The notes beneath the pieces are model-generated. The model worked only from the letters and a program-made list of their open reading frames with translations. It ran no database searches and had not been told where the DNA came from. DNA of 64,000 nucleotides from Anomaloglossus baeobatrachus. Its lineage: Eukaryota; Chordata; Amphibia; Anura; Aromobatidae. Shown here one piece after another: positions 1 to 11,289 of the stretch. A program made the translations under genes and the position numbers. Where the stretch lies: positions 663,391,979 to 663,455,978 of the forward strand of contig NC_134355.1 of NCBI RefSeq assembly GCF_048569485.1, in the 5' to 3' direction. The number at the start of each line of letters is the position of its first letter. Positions within the stretch are counted from its first letter, which is position 1.

Positions 1-200
1 CTACTGGTGCCAGTCAGGGTCTTCTGCTGGTGCCAGTCAGGGTCTTTTACTGGCGCCAATCAGGGTCTTCTACTGGCGCCAATCAGGGTCTTCTACTGGC
101 GCCAATCAGGGTCTTCTACTGGCGCCAATCAGGGTCTTCTACTGGCGCCATCAGGGTCTTCTACTGGCGCCAGTCAGGGTCGTCTACTGGCACCAATCAA
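1..200. repeat. 23-bp minisatellite
   Basis: Tandem copies of a 23-bp unit containing ggcgccaatcagggtcttct, about eight to nine copies with small changes. The array runs off the left edge. Because the unit is not a multiple of three and has no stops, several frames stay open, but nothing suggests a protein. Confidence 0.9.
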
Positions 201-719
201 GATCCTTTACTTAGCTCAGGTCATGGATCTTCCTCTCAGCTTAGGTCACCGATCTTCATCTCTTCTCACGTATAGCTCAAGATCAGACCACTCTCGGACT
301 CTTCTATGACAATGGTGGCTGTAAGCACACTGCATTGCCACACAACCTTTGAGGTACTGCATCAAACGCATCCTCTACTCGGCATAGTCAGGCCTTTTAT
401 ATTTCGCAACTGTGATACAATTGTCACCTCACTCGGTGCTTCTTCTAAACTCTTCGATGGAGGAAACACACATCTTGTTATTGAGTTCCCAGTTATTATC
501 TTTGACCAGCAGATTCCAATGTGTTTCTACAAGATATTAGCTGCGTGCGTCTTCTGCTGTTCCTACTCCCTTACAAAAAATGCTTTATAAGGTGATGCAT
601 GTACAGGTGGGGACTTCAGTGAATTTCCTTACATTTTTTAATTTCTCAGAAATATAATACTATTATATAATATAATATCACTACTAAAACACACGTAAAA
701 GATCCAAATTTATAACTCA
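201..719. other. No gene recognised
   Basis: Unique-looking, moderately AT-rich sequence. A 94-codon open frame at 306-590 shows no family signature. I see no splice-site-bounded exon, RNA gene or transposon end here. Confidence 0.5.
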
Positions 720-834
720 TAACACCTCTATATACGGTAGATAACACAAAGCCATCATTTACAATAGGTGATGTCACAGCTCACCTCCTCCTGTACAATG
801 ACTGCTATCACTTCTATATTCAGTAAACAGCAAC
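720..834. repeat. Outlying unit of the ~95-bp repeat family
   Basis: Matches the monomers of the array at 5.7-9.1 kb (ataggtgatgtcacagctca, then a cctcctcctgtacaatgact-like tract, then a cagtaaacag-like tract). The family resumes at about 1348-1462 on the other side of the solo LTR, so the LTR landed inside it. Confidence 0.75.
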
Positions 835-839
835 AGTAT

Positions 840-1342
840 TGTCATGGTTCGCCTCCCCGTCCACATGGCTAGGGGGCGGAGCCTTCTCTTGGGCCATACT
901 TCCGGACCCTGGATGCCTTAAAAGCTGACAATTCCAGTGAACCAGCGCCGGCTATAAGCTTAGCACTGCTTTGCCTGTGATTGCTGGTCCTGTGAGTGAT
1001 ATCCTGATCTGTCTGTTCCTGTGCCCCCGGGCCCTTGTTTGTGTTCCGTCCCCTGGTCGTCCCTTCTGTCCTCTGTCCCCTCTCCTATTTCCCCACTTGG
1101 TTGCTTCCTCCGGTACTGACCTTGGCCTGACTTTGACTCCGCTTCTGCTCATTCCTCCGGTCCTGCTTCTGCCTGTACGGTGTTTTACCCAGCCTGCCTG
1201 ACTATTGCTCGCATGCCCTGCAGCTCTGCTTCTCAGCTGTGCTGTGAGGCAGTGTATGAGAACACTGTGTATTCACTTCCTGGTTGCTCTGTGTAGTGTC
1301 TTCTGCTGCAGAGCTCTGGCTCCCCCTGGTGGCAGCATTACA
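840..1342. mobile_element. Solo LTR (retrovirus-like fossil)
   Basis: Begins TGTCATGG and ends ATTACA, and is flanked on both sides by the 5-bp duplication AGTAT (835-839 and 343 to 347 past 1000, i.e. 1343-1347). TG...CA ends plus a 5-bp duplication are the standard signature of an LTR. No internal coding region is present, so this is a solo LTR left by recombination. Family is probably Ty3/Gypsy by length and context, which is an inference. The intact flanking duplication suggests moderate to young age. Confidence 0.65.
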
Positions 1343-1347
1343 AGTAT

Positions 1348-1462
1348 CCAGAATTCACAATAGATGTCCAGCTCACCTCCTCCCCTTCTTGTATAATGAC
1401 TGATAACACCACTATGTACAGTAGACAGAACAAGATTCCCGATTCACAATAACTGATGACAG
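1348..1462. repeat. Continuation of the ~95-bp repeat family
   Basis: Contains the gatgtccagctcacctcctc and gactgataacaccactatgt motifs of the family, picking up directly after the solo LTR and its target duplication. Confidence 0.65.
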
Positions 1463-2279
1463 AAATTTAGCTGATATGTACAGATGTGAGCTTATCTCTT
1501 ACTTATTTTGACTCCACATATTCCAGGATTAGTGACCATATTTTATTGCACATGTTATTGTGATGCTTTATTGGGAGATGTGTATGATACATGTGCATGT
1601 GTCGCCACCCAGAGGTTGTGGCGTGGATTACATCCTGAGTTTTTTGTTATGTCAATGAATTTGAACTTCGACAACCTCTTCAATGACAGCGGTGTGGTGC
1701 TTTTTTGGATAATTGCAGATCCCATTGATGATACCCACATATACTATACATTACTAGCAGGTCCTGTGAATATATCACCAGGTTATAGAATATGTGTAGC
1801 CTGGGAATATCCCTTTAAGGGGGTGTCCTATTTGTGGTTTTGCTGCATTTCATGCATAGCTTTACAAATCAAGTTCCTTCTGCTCATAAACACTCGGGAT
1901 TCTACGTCACCCTTCCTAAAATGCAGCTAATATACAGAATTGGGGCCATACCTTCTCCTTGCAGGGTGTTAATCCAGTGGAGGGGACACCATGGGTCGCT
2001 GGGACTCGTCTCTTCCGTCCTCGCTGGGAATTGTGAGCTTTAAACCCAGTAGTAATCACATGAGCAGCTGACGAGACTCACCCACAAGTCACTGATCGCC
2101 CAACCCATAAAACGTCTCATTCTCTAACACTGAAACATTCCACCCGTGCGAGAAGTGATTAACAGCAGAAATTAAAGGGGTTTTCCACAATATATGGTCC
2201 AATAGAAAAAAAATCAGGGTCCCCATATACTAACCCTATTAATTCAGCCTTTTTCCCCATTTGCACTATATTTTATTCA
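1463..2279. other. No gene recognised
   Basis: Open frames of 140 and 69 codons exist on the plus strand (1508-1930, 1834-2043) but carry no recognisable domain and have no supporting gene structure. The end of the stretch (from about 2170, aaaggggttttccaca) looks like a fragment of a dispersed repeat. Confidence 0.45.
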
Positions 2280-3646
2280 TCTAATATATAAAGCTGAATG
2301 TGTGTATGTATATACGTATGTGTGTATGTACTGTATGTCCGGGATTGGCATCTGCAGCGTCGCAGTTACAGCCACAAAATTTTGCACACTCACACGTCTG
2401 GACCCCGAGAGCGTCATAGGCTATGTTGTGAGGCGAAATTTTAACCCCCGCGTTCCAATTTACCAATCAATTTTGCCCCTATCTACATAATGGGAACGTT
2501 GTAGACTATGTTGTGACAGGAAAATGTAACCCCGCGCTTTACAGTTACTCTCCAAAAAACATGCCTCCATTAAAGTAAATGGAGCCTAGAACTACAGGTT
2601 ATTAGTAGGAGCTGTGAGTGGTTGCTATAGGAACAAAATACATTCATAGTATAAGAAGCTTATATGTGAGGTAATAAGATGTCGGTGGGGAGACGGATAG
2701 AGAGAGACACAGAGACAGACAGAGAGAGAGACAGACAGAGACACAGAGAGACAGACAGAAACAGACAGAGACAGACAGGGAAGGAGACAGAGATAGAGAC
2801 AGACAGGGAAAGAGACAGACAGAGACAAACGGTGAAAGAGACAGATAGAGATAGACGCTGAAAGAGACAGACCTGGAAAGAGACAGACCTGGAAAGAGAC
2901 AGACCTGGAAAGAGACAGACAGAGACAGACCTGGAAAGAGACAGACCTGGAAAGAGACAGACCTGGAAAGAGACAGATGGGGAAAGAGACAGATGGGGAA
3001 AGAGACAGACAGACATGCAGACAGACATGCAGACAGGGACAGAGACCGGAAGGGGAAGAAGGAGACAGCCAGAGAGACAGACAAAGATAGATGGGGAAAG
3101 ACACAGACCTTGATAGAGACAGACGGGGAAAGAGACAGAGAAATAGAGACAGACAAGGAAAGAGACAGACAGAGACAGGCAGACAGGGAAAGAGACAGAC
3201 AGGAAAAGACACAGACAAAGAGACCGGGAAACAGACGGGGAAAGAGACAGACCTGGGAAAGAGAAAGACCTAGAAAGAGACAGATGGGGAAAGAAACAGA
3301 GAGATAGAGACAGACAAAAAAAGAGACAGACAGAGACAGGCAGACGGGGAAAGAGGCAGACGGGGAAAGAGACAGACGGGGAAAGAGACATATAGGGAAA
3401 GAGACAGACCTGGAAAGAGACAGACGGAGCACATTACTTGGCCAATTTAGTTAAATCTGTGTGGAATATCTGTGGTGTTGAGATATATGTTGTGAAATGC
3501 TTCTATTAGCTTAGTTTTTGCCTTTTAATAATTACATTTCTATCTATTTGTTTTGTGGTTTTTGTGTGCAGAATACATTTTTGTTAATACATTCTATTTT
3601 GTTAACAACAGTTATTAACCCGGGCGAAGCCGTGTAGTACAGCTAG
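2280..3646 (+). mobile_element. Non-autonomous Helitron, complete ends
   Basis: Starts TCTAATATATAAAGCTGA and ends with a CCCGGGCGAAGCCGTG-type hairpin followed about ten bases on by the terminal CTAG (643 to 646 past 3000). It sits exactly between a host A (2279) and T (3647), the known Helitron A^T insertion site, and makes no target duplication. There is no Rep/helicase reading frame, so it is non-autonomous. The 5' 400 bp is a unique-looking leader; most of the rest is a GA-rich minisatellite (2690-3430). A relative with the same 5' end lies at 9772. This is a rolling-circle element in known family terms; activity is not implied. Confidence 0.85.
2690..3430. repeat. GA-rich purine minisatellite inside the Helitron
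   Basis: About 740 bp built from short units such as gaaagagacagacctg and gagacagacagg. One strand is almost entirely purines plus C. Open frames of up to 262 codons on the opposite strand (Ser/Leu/Cys/Val-rich) are products of this composition and not genes. Confidence 0.9.
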
Positions 3647-3719
3647 TTTTTCATATAGTGGATACTTTTTGTGCTTGTGTGTTTCTGAATCTCCTCTTCA
3701 AGACTTGGTGCCTAAGGAA

Positions 3720-4835
3720 TGTGATTTGGGGGACCCATGATAGGGTCATGAGAAAAACTAATAAGTTCCAAAATTGGATGTGTTTAAAAATATGTTTCTG
3801 TGCTGAGATAATCTTATATATGTGGCCCTGCTATGTACTGTGTAATGAACGTGTCTGACCGTACAGGAACATTGTCTAATCATACCACAGCTCCTGGGCA
3901 GGGGAGGAAGTAAAACAGTAAAAAAAATTACAGCGTGGGATCATACCTTGATCTTTCTGTGAGGTAAAACATTTCCCTGCCTGTTTTTAACAATATTCCT
4001 GCTCTGAAATAATCTTATATATGTGTCCCTACTGTGTAATGACAGTGTCTGACTATACAGAGACATGGCCTGATCATACCACATCTCCTGGGCAGGAGAA
4101 GAAGTAAAAGAGTAAAATGTAACATTACAGTATGGAATCATAGATTGTTCTTTCTGTGAGGTAAAACATTTCCCTGCCTGTTTATAACAATGTTACTGTG
4201 CTGAGATAATCTTATAAATGTGCCTCTGCTATGTACTGTGTAATGGCCGTGTCTGTCCGTACAGGGACATGGTCTGATCATACCACATCTCCTCGGAAGG
4301 GGAGGAAGTAAAAGAGTAAAAATTAACATTACAGCATGGGATCATAGCTTGTTTTTTATGTGAGGTAAAACATTTCCCTGCCTGCTTTTTAACAAAGTTC
4401 CTGTGCTGAGATAATGTTATATAATGTGTCCCTGCTATGTACTGTGTAATGGCTCTCTCTAGTGTACAGGTACATGGTCTGATCATACCACATCTTCTTG
4501 GCAGGAGAGGAAGCACAGGAGAGTATATAAACATTTCAGCATATGATCATAGATGATTCTTTCTGTGAGTTAACACATTTCCCTGCCTATTTATAAAAAA
4601 GCGTTATACCTCAAAGAAAGAAATATATTCGACTCCATGCTGTAATGTCTGTATACTCTTTTGCATCCTCCCCTGCCCAGGAGTTGTGGTATGATCAGGC
4701 CATGTCCCTCTATGGTCAGACACGGCCATTACACAGTACACAGCAGGGACACATATATAAGATTATCTCAGCACAGCAACATTTTATTAAACACATCCAA
4801 AAGATCTGTTGATTAAAATTAATTTTGTCCATGGA
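3720..4835. repeat. Foldback element with ~200-bp internal repeats
   Basis: Four direct copies of a unit with gctgagataatcttatatat, tgatcataccacatctcctg and ggtaaaacatttccctgcct, at spacings of about 190, 204 and 206 bp, are followed by one inverted copy (about 4610-4800). The outer parts (ttggatgtgtttaaaaata near 3775 and its complement near 4790) form terminal inverted repeats. Consistent with a non-autonomous DNA element; superfamily unknown. Confidence 0.7.
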
Positions 4836-4840
4836 ACAAC

Positions 4841-5705
4841 CCCTTTAAGTTAATTGAGCTTTGTGGGCATTCAATTCTGTGCCACTCAGTTTTGATAGAA
4901 TCCTTGTTTTCTCTGTTGTAAATGCAGCAGGTGTCAGAATGTTAAGCTGTATATAGCCCCGTCTACACCACTGATTGGCAGCTTACTGACAATTCCCAGT
5001 TTACACAGAAATCTACCAATCAGTGGAGAGGGCGGAGTCTCAGAGTAGTCTGACTGATATGCACTTGATAATCTCCTGCTAATAAAACATTGATTATATT
5101 GAAACTATACCATCCAGCATAATAAGTGACACATCCTTGGAGTGAGTGTCGCAGCCCTCTCATTATGCTCCCATCAGGTTAAAAAGCACGTCAGATTCCA
5201 TTTCAGACCTGACCACAGCATTTCAATTAGGATCACTGCCCTGTTGCATGTTGTAGTTTTGGATACACGGCCTTACTTTAGTATACAGAAGAGTTCATGG
5301 TCGACTCAATGACCGCGAGGTGCTGTGTCTGCAAAACAAGCCCAAACAATCCCGCTCCACTCCCATACATGACAGTGGATATGATGTGCTTGTGCTTCTA
5401 TGCTGTGACTGTTATTGCCCAATATGGCGCAGGGCATTATAGCTCCCCTTTACACTCTTCAGTCCAGAGAACATTGTTCCTGCACTTTGTTCAGACGCCG
5501 CACTTTTTTTTTTTTTTATAGAAAGAAGAGATTATATCCTTGCCACTCTTCCATACAAGTGCAGCCATATTTCGGTGACATGCCTTTAAAAATGTGATTA
5601 ATTTGCAGTATAATATTCTGATGACAGGTTATCATAGAATTTATCTTTATTTAAATTATTGTAATTAATAGCAGTTTTTTTCATTTCCCTTCTCCAGTAT
5701 AATGA
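4841..5705. other. No gene recognised; small inverted repeat
   Basis: Contains an imperfect inverted pair around ccactgattggcagctta (near 4970) and accaatcagtgg (near 5014), typical of an old MITE relic. No exon-like open frame with a family signature was seen on either strand. Confidence 0.4.
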
Positions 5706-5951
5706 CTGGTCAGTGGTTACACATTTATATACAGCAGATAAAAGGATCCACTATTTATAATATTTTTTTCACCCTCCATATAGAATAGATAACACAGGAT
5801 CCACCATTCACAATAGGGAAGTCACAGCTCACCTCCTCCTCTCCCTGTTCAATGACTGACAACACCTCCATATACAGTAAATAACATATTCACAATAGGT
5901 GATATCACAGCTCACCTCCTTCTCCCCCTGTACAATGACTGGTAACACCTA

Positions 5952-7540
5952 CAGTGCCTACAAGTAGTATTCAACCCCCTGCAGATTTAGCAGGTTTGAT
6001 AAGATGCAAATAAGTTAGAGCCTGCAAACTTCAAACAAGAGCAGGATTTATTAACAGATGCATAAATCTTACAAACCAACAAGTTATGTTGCTCAGTTAA
6101 ATTTTAATAAATTTTCAACATAAAAGTGTGGGTCAATTATTATTCAACCCCTAGGTTTAATATTTTGTGGAATAACCCTTGTTTGCAATTACAGCTAATA
6201 ATCGTCTTTTATAAGACCTGATCAGGCCGGCACAGGTCTCTGGAGTTATCTTGGCCCACTCCTCCATGCAGATCTTCTCCAAGTTATCTAGGTTCTTTGG
6301 GTGTCTCATGTGGACTTTAATCTTGAGCTCCTTCCACAAGTTTTCAATTGGGTTAAGGTCAGGAGACTGACTAGGCCACTGCAACACCTTGATTGTTTCC
6401 CTCTTGAACCAGGCCTTGGTTTCTTGGCTGTGTGCTTGGGTCGTTGTCTTGTTGGAAGATGAAATGACGACCCATCTTAAGATCCTTGATGGAGGAGCGG
6501 AGGTTCTTGGCCAAAATCTCCAGGTAGGCCGTGCTATCCATCTTCCCATGGATGCGGACCAGATGGCCAGGCCCCTTGGCTGAGAAACAGCCCAACAGCA
6601 TGATGCTGCCACCACCATGCTTGACTGTAGGGATGGTATTCTTGGGGTCGTATGCAGTGCGATCCAGTCTCCAAACGTCACGTGTGTGGTTGGCACCAAA
6701 GATCTCGATCTTGGTCTCATCAGACCAGAGAACCTTGAACCAGTCTGTCTCAGAGTCCTCCAAGTGATCATGAGCAAACTGTAGACGAGCCTTGACATGA
6801 CGCTTTGAAAGTAAAGGTACCTTACGGGCTCGTCTGGAACGGAGACCATTGCGGTGGAGTACGTTACTTATGGTATTGACTGAAACCAATGTCCCCACTG
6901 CCATGAGATCTTCCCGGAGCTCCTTCCTTGTTGTCCTTGGGTTAGCCTTGACTCTTCGGACAAGCCTGGCCTCGTCACGGGTGGAAACTTTCAAAGGCTG
7001 TCCAGGCCGTGGAAGGCTAACAGTAGTTCCATAAGCCTTCCACTTCCGGATGATGCTCCCAACAGTGGAGACAGGTAGGCCCAACTCCTTGGAAAGGGTT
7101 TTGTACCCCTTGCCAGCCTTGTGACCCTCCACAATCTTGTCTCTGATGGCCTTGGAATGCTCCTTTGTCTTTCCCATGTTGACCAAGTATGAATGCTGTT
7201 CACAAGTTTGGGGAGGGTCTTAATTAGTCAGAAAAGGCTGGAAAAAGAGATAATTAATCCAAACATGTGAAGCTCATTGTTCTTTGTGCCTGAAATACTT
7301 CTTAATACTTTAGGGGAACCAAACAGAATTCTTGTGGTTTGAGGAGTTGAATAATAAATGACCCTCTGAATAAACTTTTCACAATTTAAAAAAAAAAATA
7401 AAAAAAGAAATAAACATTCTTTTTTGCTGCATTTCACACTTCCAGGCTGATCTACAGTCCAAATGTCACAATGCCAAGTTAATTCCGAATGTGTAAACCT
7501 GCTAAATCTGCAGGGGGTTGAATACTACTTTTAGGCACTG
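5952..7540 (-). mobile_element. Tc1/mariner element, family A copy 1
   Basis: Inverted ends CAGTGCCTACAAGTAGTATT and its complement (with one change) are flanked by the TA target duplication (5950-5951 and 7541-7542). Length is 1,589 bp, the usual size for Tc1. It encodes a DDE transposase on the minus strand (see next entry). It is inserted in the ~95-bp repeat array. A closely similar copy lies at 54252-57599 in the opposite orientation. Confidence 0.95.
6157..7177 (-). pseudogene. Tc1-like transposase, one frameshift
   Basis: Starts MGKTKEHSKAIRDKIVEG and ends [11 protein letters not shown], about 340 residues, normal for Tc1. In order: N-terminal helix-turn-helix (GKGYKTLSKELGLPVSTVGS), GRPR-like linker (SLPRPGQPLK), second HTH, then the DDE core with [11 protein letters not shown] (first Asp), FQQDNDP (second Asp) and [11 protein letters not shown] (Glu). 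Close to 6437 a single base is missing relative to the sister copy, which moves the last third (after QQDNDP) to another frame. The transposase cuts and pastes its own TA-flanked element in the nucleus. As it stands this copy cannot make full-length protein. Confidence 0.92.
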
Positions 7541-9310
7541 TATGTATGCAGTAGATAACACAATATCCACCATTCACAATAGGTGATGTCACAGCTTACC
7601 CTCCTCTTCCTGTACACTGAATGATAACACTTCCATATAGAATAGATAACACAGGATCCACCATTACGAAAAGAGAAGTCACAGCTCACCTCCTCCTCTT
7701 CCTGTACAATGACTGACAACTCCATATACAGTAAATGACATATTCACAATAGGTGATATTACAGCTCACCTCCTCCTCCTGTACAATGACTTCATGCAGT
7801 AGATAACACAGTATTCACCATTCACAATAGGTGATGTCACAGCTCACCTCCTCCTTCTGTACAATTACTGAAAACTCTTCTATGTACAGTAGATAGCACA
7901 GGGTCCCACATTCACAATAGGGAATATCACAGCTCCCCTCCTTCATCTCCTGTACAATGACTGATAACACGTCTATATGCAATGGATAACACAGCATCCA
8001 CCATTCACAATAGGTGATGTCACAGCTCATCTCCTCTTCCTGTACACTGAATGATAACACCTCCATATAGAATAGATAACACAGGATCCACCATTCACAA
8101 TAGGGAAGTCACAGCTTACCTCCTCCCTTCCTGTACAAAGACTGACATCTCCATATACAGTAAATAACATATTCACAATAGGTGATATCACAGCTCACCT
8201 CCTCCTCCTCCTCCTGTACAAAAACCGATGACACCTCTGTATGCAGTAAATATAACACAGTATCCACCATTCACAATAGGTGATGTCACAGCTCACCTCC
8301 TCCGCCTCCTGAACAATTACAGAAAACAGCTCTATATACAGTAGATAACACAGGATCCCAATTCACAATGGGTGATGTCACAGCTCACCTCCTTCCCCTC
8401 CTATACAATTACAGAAAATACTTCTATAAACAGTAGATAACACAGGATCCCCAATTCACAATAGGGAATATCACAGCTCCTCTCCTTCATCTCCTGTACA
8501 ATGACTGAAAACACGTCTATATGCAATGGATAACACAGCATCCACCATTCACAATAGGTGATGTCACAGCTCATCTCCTCTTCCTGTACACTGAATGATA
8601 ACACCTCCATATAGAATAGATAACACAGGATCCACCATTCACAATAGGGAAGTCACAGCTTACCTCCTCCCTTCCTGTACAAAGACTAACATCTCCATAT
8701 ACAGTAAATAACATATTCACAATAGGTGATATCACAGCTCACCTCCTCCTCCTCCTCCTGTACAATAACCGATGACACCTCTGTATGCAGTAAATATAAC
8801 ACAGTATCCACCATTCACAATAGGTGATGTCACAGCTCACCTCCTCCGCCTCCTGAACAATTACAGAAAACAGCTCTATATACAGTAGATAACACAGGAT
8901 CCCAATTCACAATGGGTGATGTCACAGCTCACCTCCTTCCCCTCCTGTACAATTACAGAAAATACTTCTATAAACAGTAGATAACACAGGATCCCCAATT
9001 CACAATAGGTGATGTCACAGCTCACCTCCTCCTGTACAATTACTGAAAACACCTCTATATACAGTAGCTAGCACAGGGTCCCACATTCGCAATAGGGAAT
9101 GTCACAGCTCACCTCTTCCCTCTCCATTTACACTGATCTTTGCCATATTAGAGCATGCCTTGAAAACTCTCCTGTAGAACTCATGTAGTGAGAGTCTGTT
9201 TTTGCAGCCTTTGTTGATGTGGCTCCTGATCAGAACAGGAATTATACAAGAGTCATGCTTTAGGCTTAGTGGCCAATATAAAAATTGCAAGATTTCTGAT
9301 TCTGTCTTAA

Positions 9311-9724
9311 AGTGAATCTATCAGCATGTTTTTGTTATGTAACCTGAATCAAGCATGTTGCAAGGGTTAACACAGATAATTCAGGGATGCCTGTCTGGTA
9401 AAGATCCAATCTCTTGTTTATTTGCTATATTTGTTTAAGCAGCAGGACTTCTCATAGCTCAGGCTACAATGTCAAGCACACGGCAGTCTCATACACCCCC
9501 TGCTCTGATGGACACCTCACTGTCTATGTACAGTCTCTATAGAGAGCCTGCGGTGGGCGGGGTCAGCTCTATCAGCTCTACTATATGGCTAAATCTAAAA
9601 ACTCTGATTGCGTCAGAAAGGCTGCAGCCAGTAATCTAAGTGATACATAGTTGGATTCAAGATATCTTTGCCTACATCATGCTGCTCTCAGATGACATAG
9701 GAAAAAACTGCTGACAAATTCCCT
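9311..9724. mobile_element. MITE with TTAA duplication
   Basis: Ends AGTGAATCTATCAGCA and TGCTGACAAATTCCCT are near-complementary and lie between two TTAA sites (9307-9310 and 9725-9728). TTAA duplications are typical of piggyBac and Kolobok elements; which of the two cannot be told. No coding capacity. Confidence 0.75.
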
Positions 9725-9771
9725 TTAATTACAATGATATAAAAAAGTTAAATAAATAAAACAAAATTAAA

Positions 9772-10420
9772 TCTAATATATAAAGCTGAGTGTATGTATG
9801 TATGTGTGTGTGTGTATGTACAGTATGTATGAATGTATGTGAGTATGTCCGCTAAAGGAATCTGCGCCGTCACATTTACAATCACAAAATTTTGCACACA
9901 CAACTCATGTGACTCAGGGAACGTCATTGACTATGTTTTGACAGGAAAATTTAACTCCGCGCTTTACAGTTACTCTCCAAAAATCCTGCGTCCATTAAAG
10001 TTTATGGAGATGCGAGCTGCAGGTTACTAATAGCAGCTGTGATGGGTTGCTATAGGAACAAAATAAACTGTTAGTATAAGAAGCTTATGTGTGAGGTAAT
10101 ACGATGTCGGTGGAGAGACGGATAGAGACAGACAGAAAGAGACAGACAGAGTAAGAGGCAGAAAGAGATAGAGACAGACAGACGGAGACAGAAAGGGAAA
10201 GAGATGGAGAAAGAGACAAACAGTCAAAGGCAGACAGATACAGACAGACAGGGAAAGAGACAGGGAAAAAGACAGAGACAGGGAAAGAGAAAGACGGAGA
10301 AAGAGACAGATGGTGAAAGAGACAGACAAGGAAGAGATAGACGGGGAAAGAGATAGACAGACTGACAGACACAGAGATAGAGAGACACAGATAGAGAGAG
10401 ACAGACACAGACTCAAGACT
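9772..10420 (+). mobile_element. Helitron copy truncated at 3' end
   Basis: Same 5' end as the Helitron at 2280 (TCTAATATATAAAGCTGAG after a host A), same leader with atttacaatcacaaaatttt and ctttacagttactctccaaa, and the same GA-rich minisatellite (10110-10420). The CTAG-terminated hairpin is not present downstream, so the 3' end is lost. Confidence 0.8.
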
Positions 10421-11289
10421 GACTGACTCCTCCCCCAGGTCAGAACTTAAGGAATGCTCCCGGGAACTCTAGGTTTAAAGCTCCCCCTGCTGGCTCGGAG
10501 GAGAAATTGTGGTGTATGATGGTACTCATTGGCCAATGGACTCACCCATCTGCCTCCAGGTGCAGGATTAACCCTTTTAGGGAGGGCAACACTATTGTGG
10601 CATCCAGACCACAAGGGTGCCACATATACGCTCAAAATCTCATGTGTATAGTTGACATAAAATGGTCACTCAGTAAAGAAACATTTTTTAAAAACTTGTG
10701 GTCTCTTTTACTGAACTGATTAAACCTGGTCCTGGCCAGCCAAGTTCAACGGCATCATGTGGCCTGCAAGGGCATACCGCCCTGAAGACACAAGTCCACA
10801 CACCCTGCCAGAATCCCATCTTTCCCGTAGCATGCCGAGGCACAACAGATGACTACCTCGCCCATGACTACCACCCATACTACATTACCAAGAGAGCTAT
10901 AATTATTACCTGACACCAATCTCATATCACCTTTCCCTCAGAAGAAGAACTCGGCTCACCTCTCCCTATATTTTTGTATTATGCTAAACACGCCCTGCAG
11001 CTCATAGTGCAGAATTTACTGCTGAGCTCTTACTTTTCCGATAATAATGAGAGGAATGCAGACATGAAGCACAAGTAACATAAACCAGTACATTTTACAG
11101 CAGTGTCTGGAACTAACCTGAGATTTGTGAATTCTACACAAATAACATTTGCTACATTGTTTTTTAGAACTCTTTGAAGTTTGGGAATCTGATTAATTCT
11201 TTATTCGTGTTAAACAAATTGATAGATAGCTAGAAAGAGTGTACAGTACATCTATTAACCAGATAAATAAATACATAATTAAATGAAAA
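10421..11289. other. No gene recognised
   Basis: Short open frames only, none with a family signature. AT-rich toward the right end. Probably unresolved dispersed repeats. Confidence 0.4.

Larger units (their letters stand above)
5706..9115. repeat. ~95-bp tandem/dispersed repeat array
   Basis: Monomers share ccaccattcacaataggtg, atgtcacagctcacctcctc, tgtacaatgactgataacac and cagtagataacacagg. Read on the minus strand each monomer has a perfect AG|GTGAGC splice-donor consensus after a short GAG run, preceded by TACAG. A larger block of about 541 bp is itself duplicated (7977 region repeated at 8519 region). The array is split by a Tc1 element (5952-7540) with TA duplication. Confidence 0.85.

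Noticed and set aside
306-590. 94-codon plus-strand frame as a host exon
   Set aside because: No family signature and no convincing splice signals.
1508-1930. 140-codon plus-strand frame
   Set aside because: No recognisable domain; composition like surrounding non-coding DNA.
2625-3432. Overlapping minus-strand frames of 197-262 codons, Ser/Leu/Val/Cys-rich
   Set aside because: They translate the GA-rich minisatellite of the Helitron; three frames are open at once because the complement lacks stop triplets.
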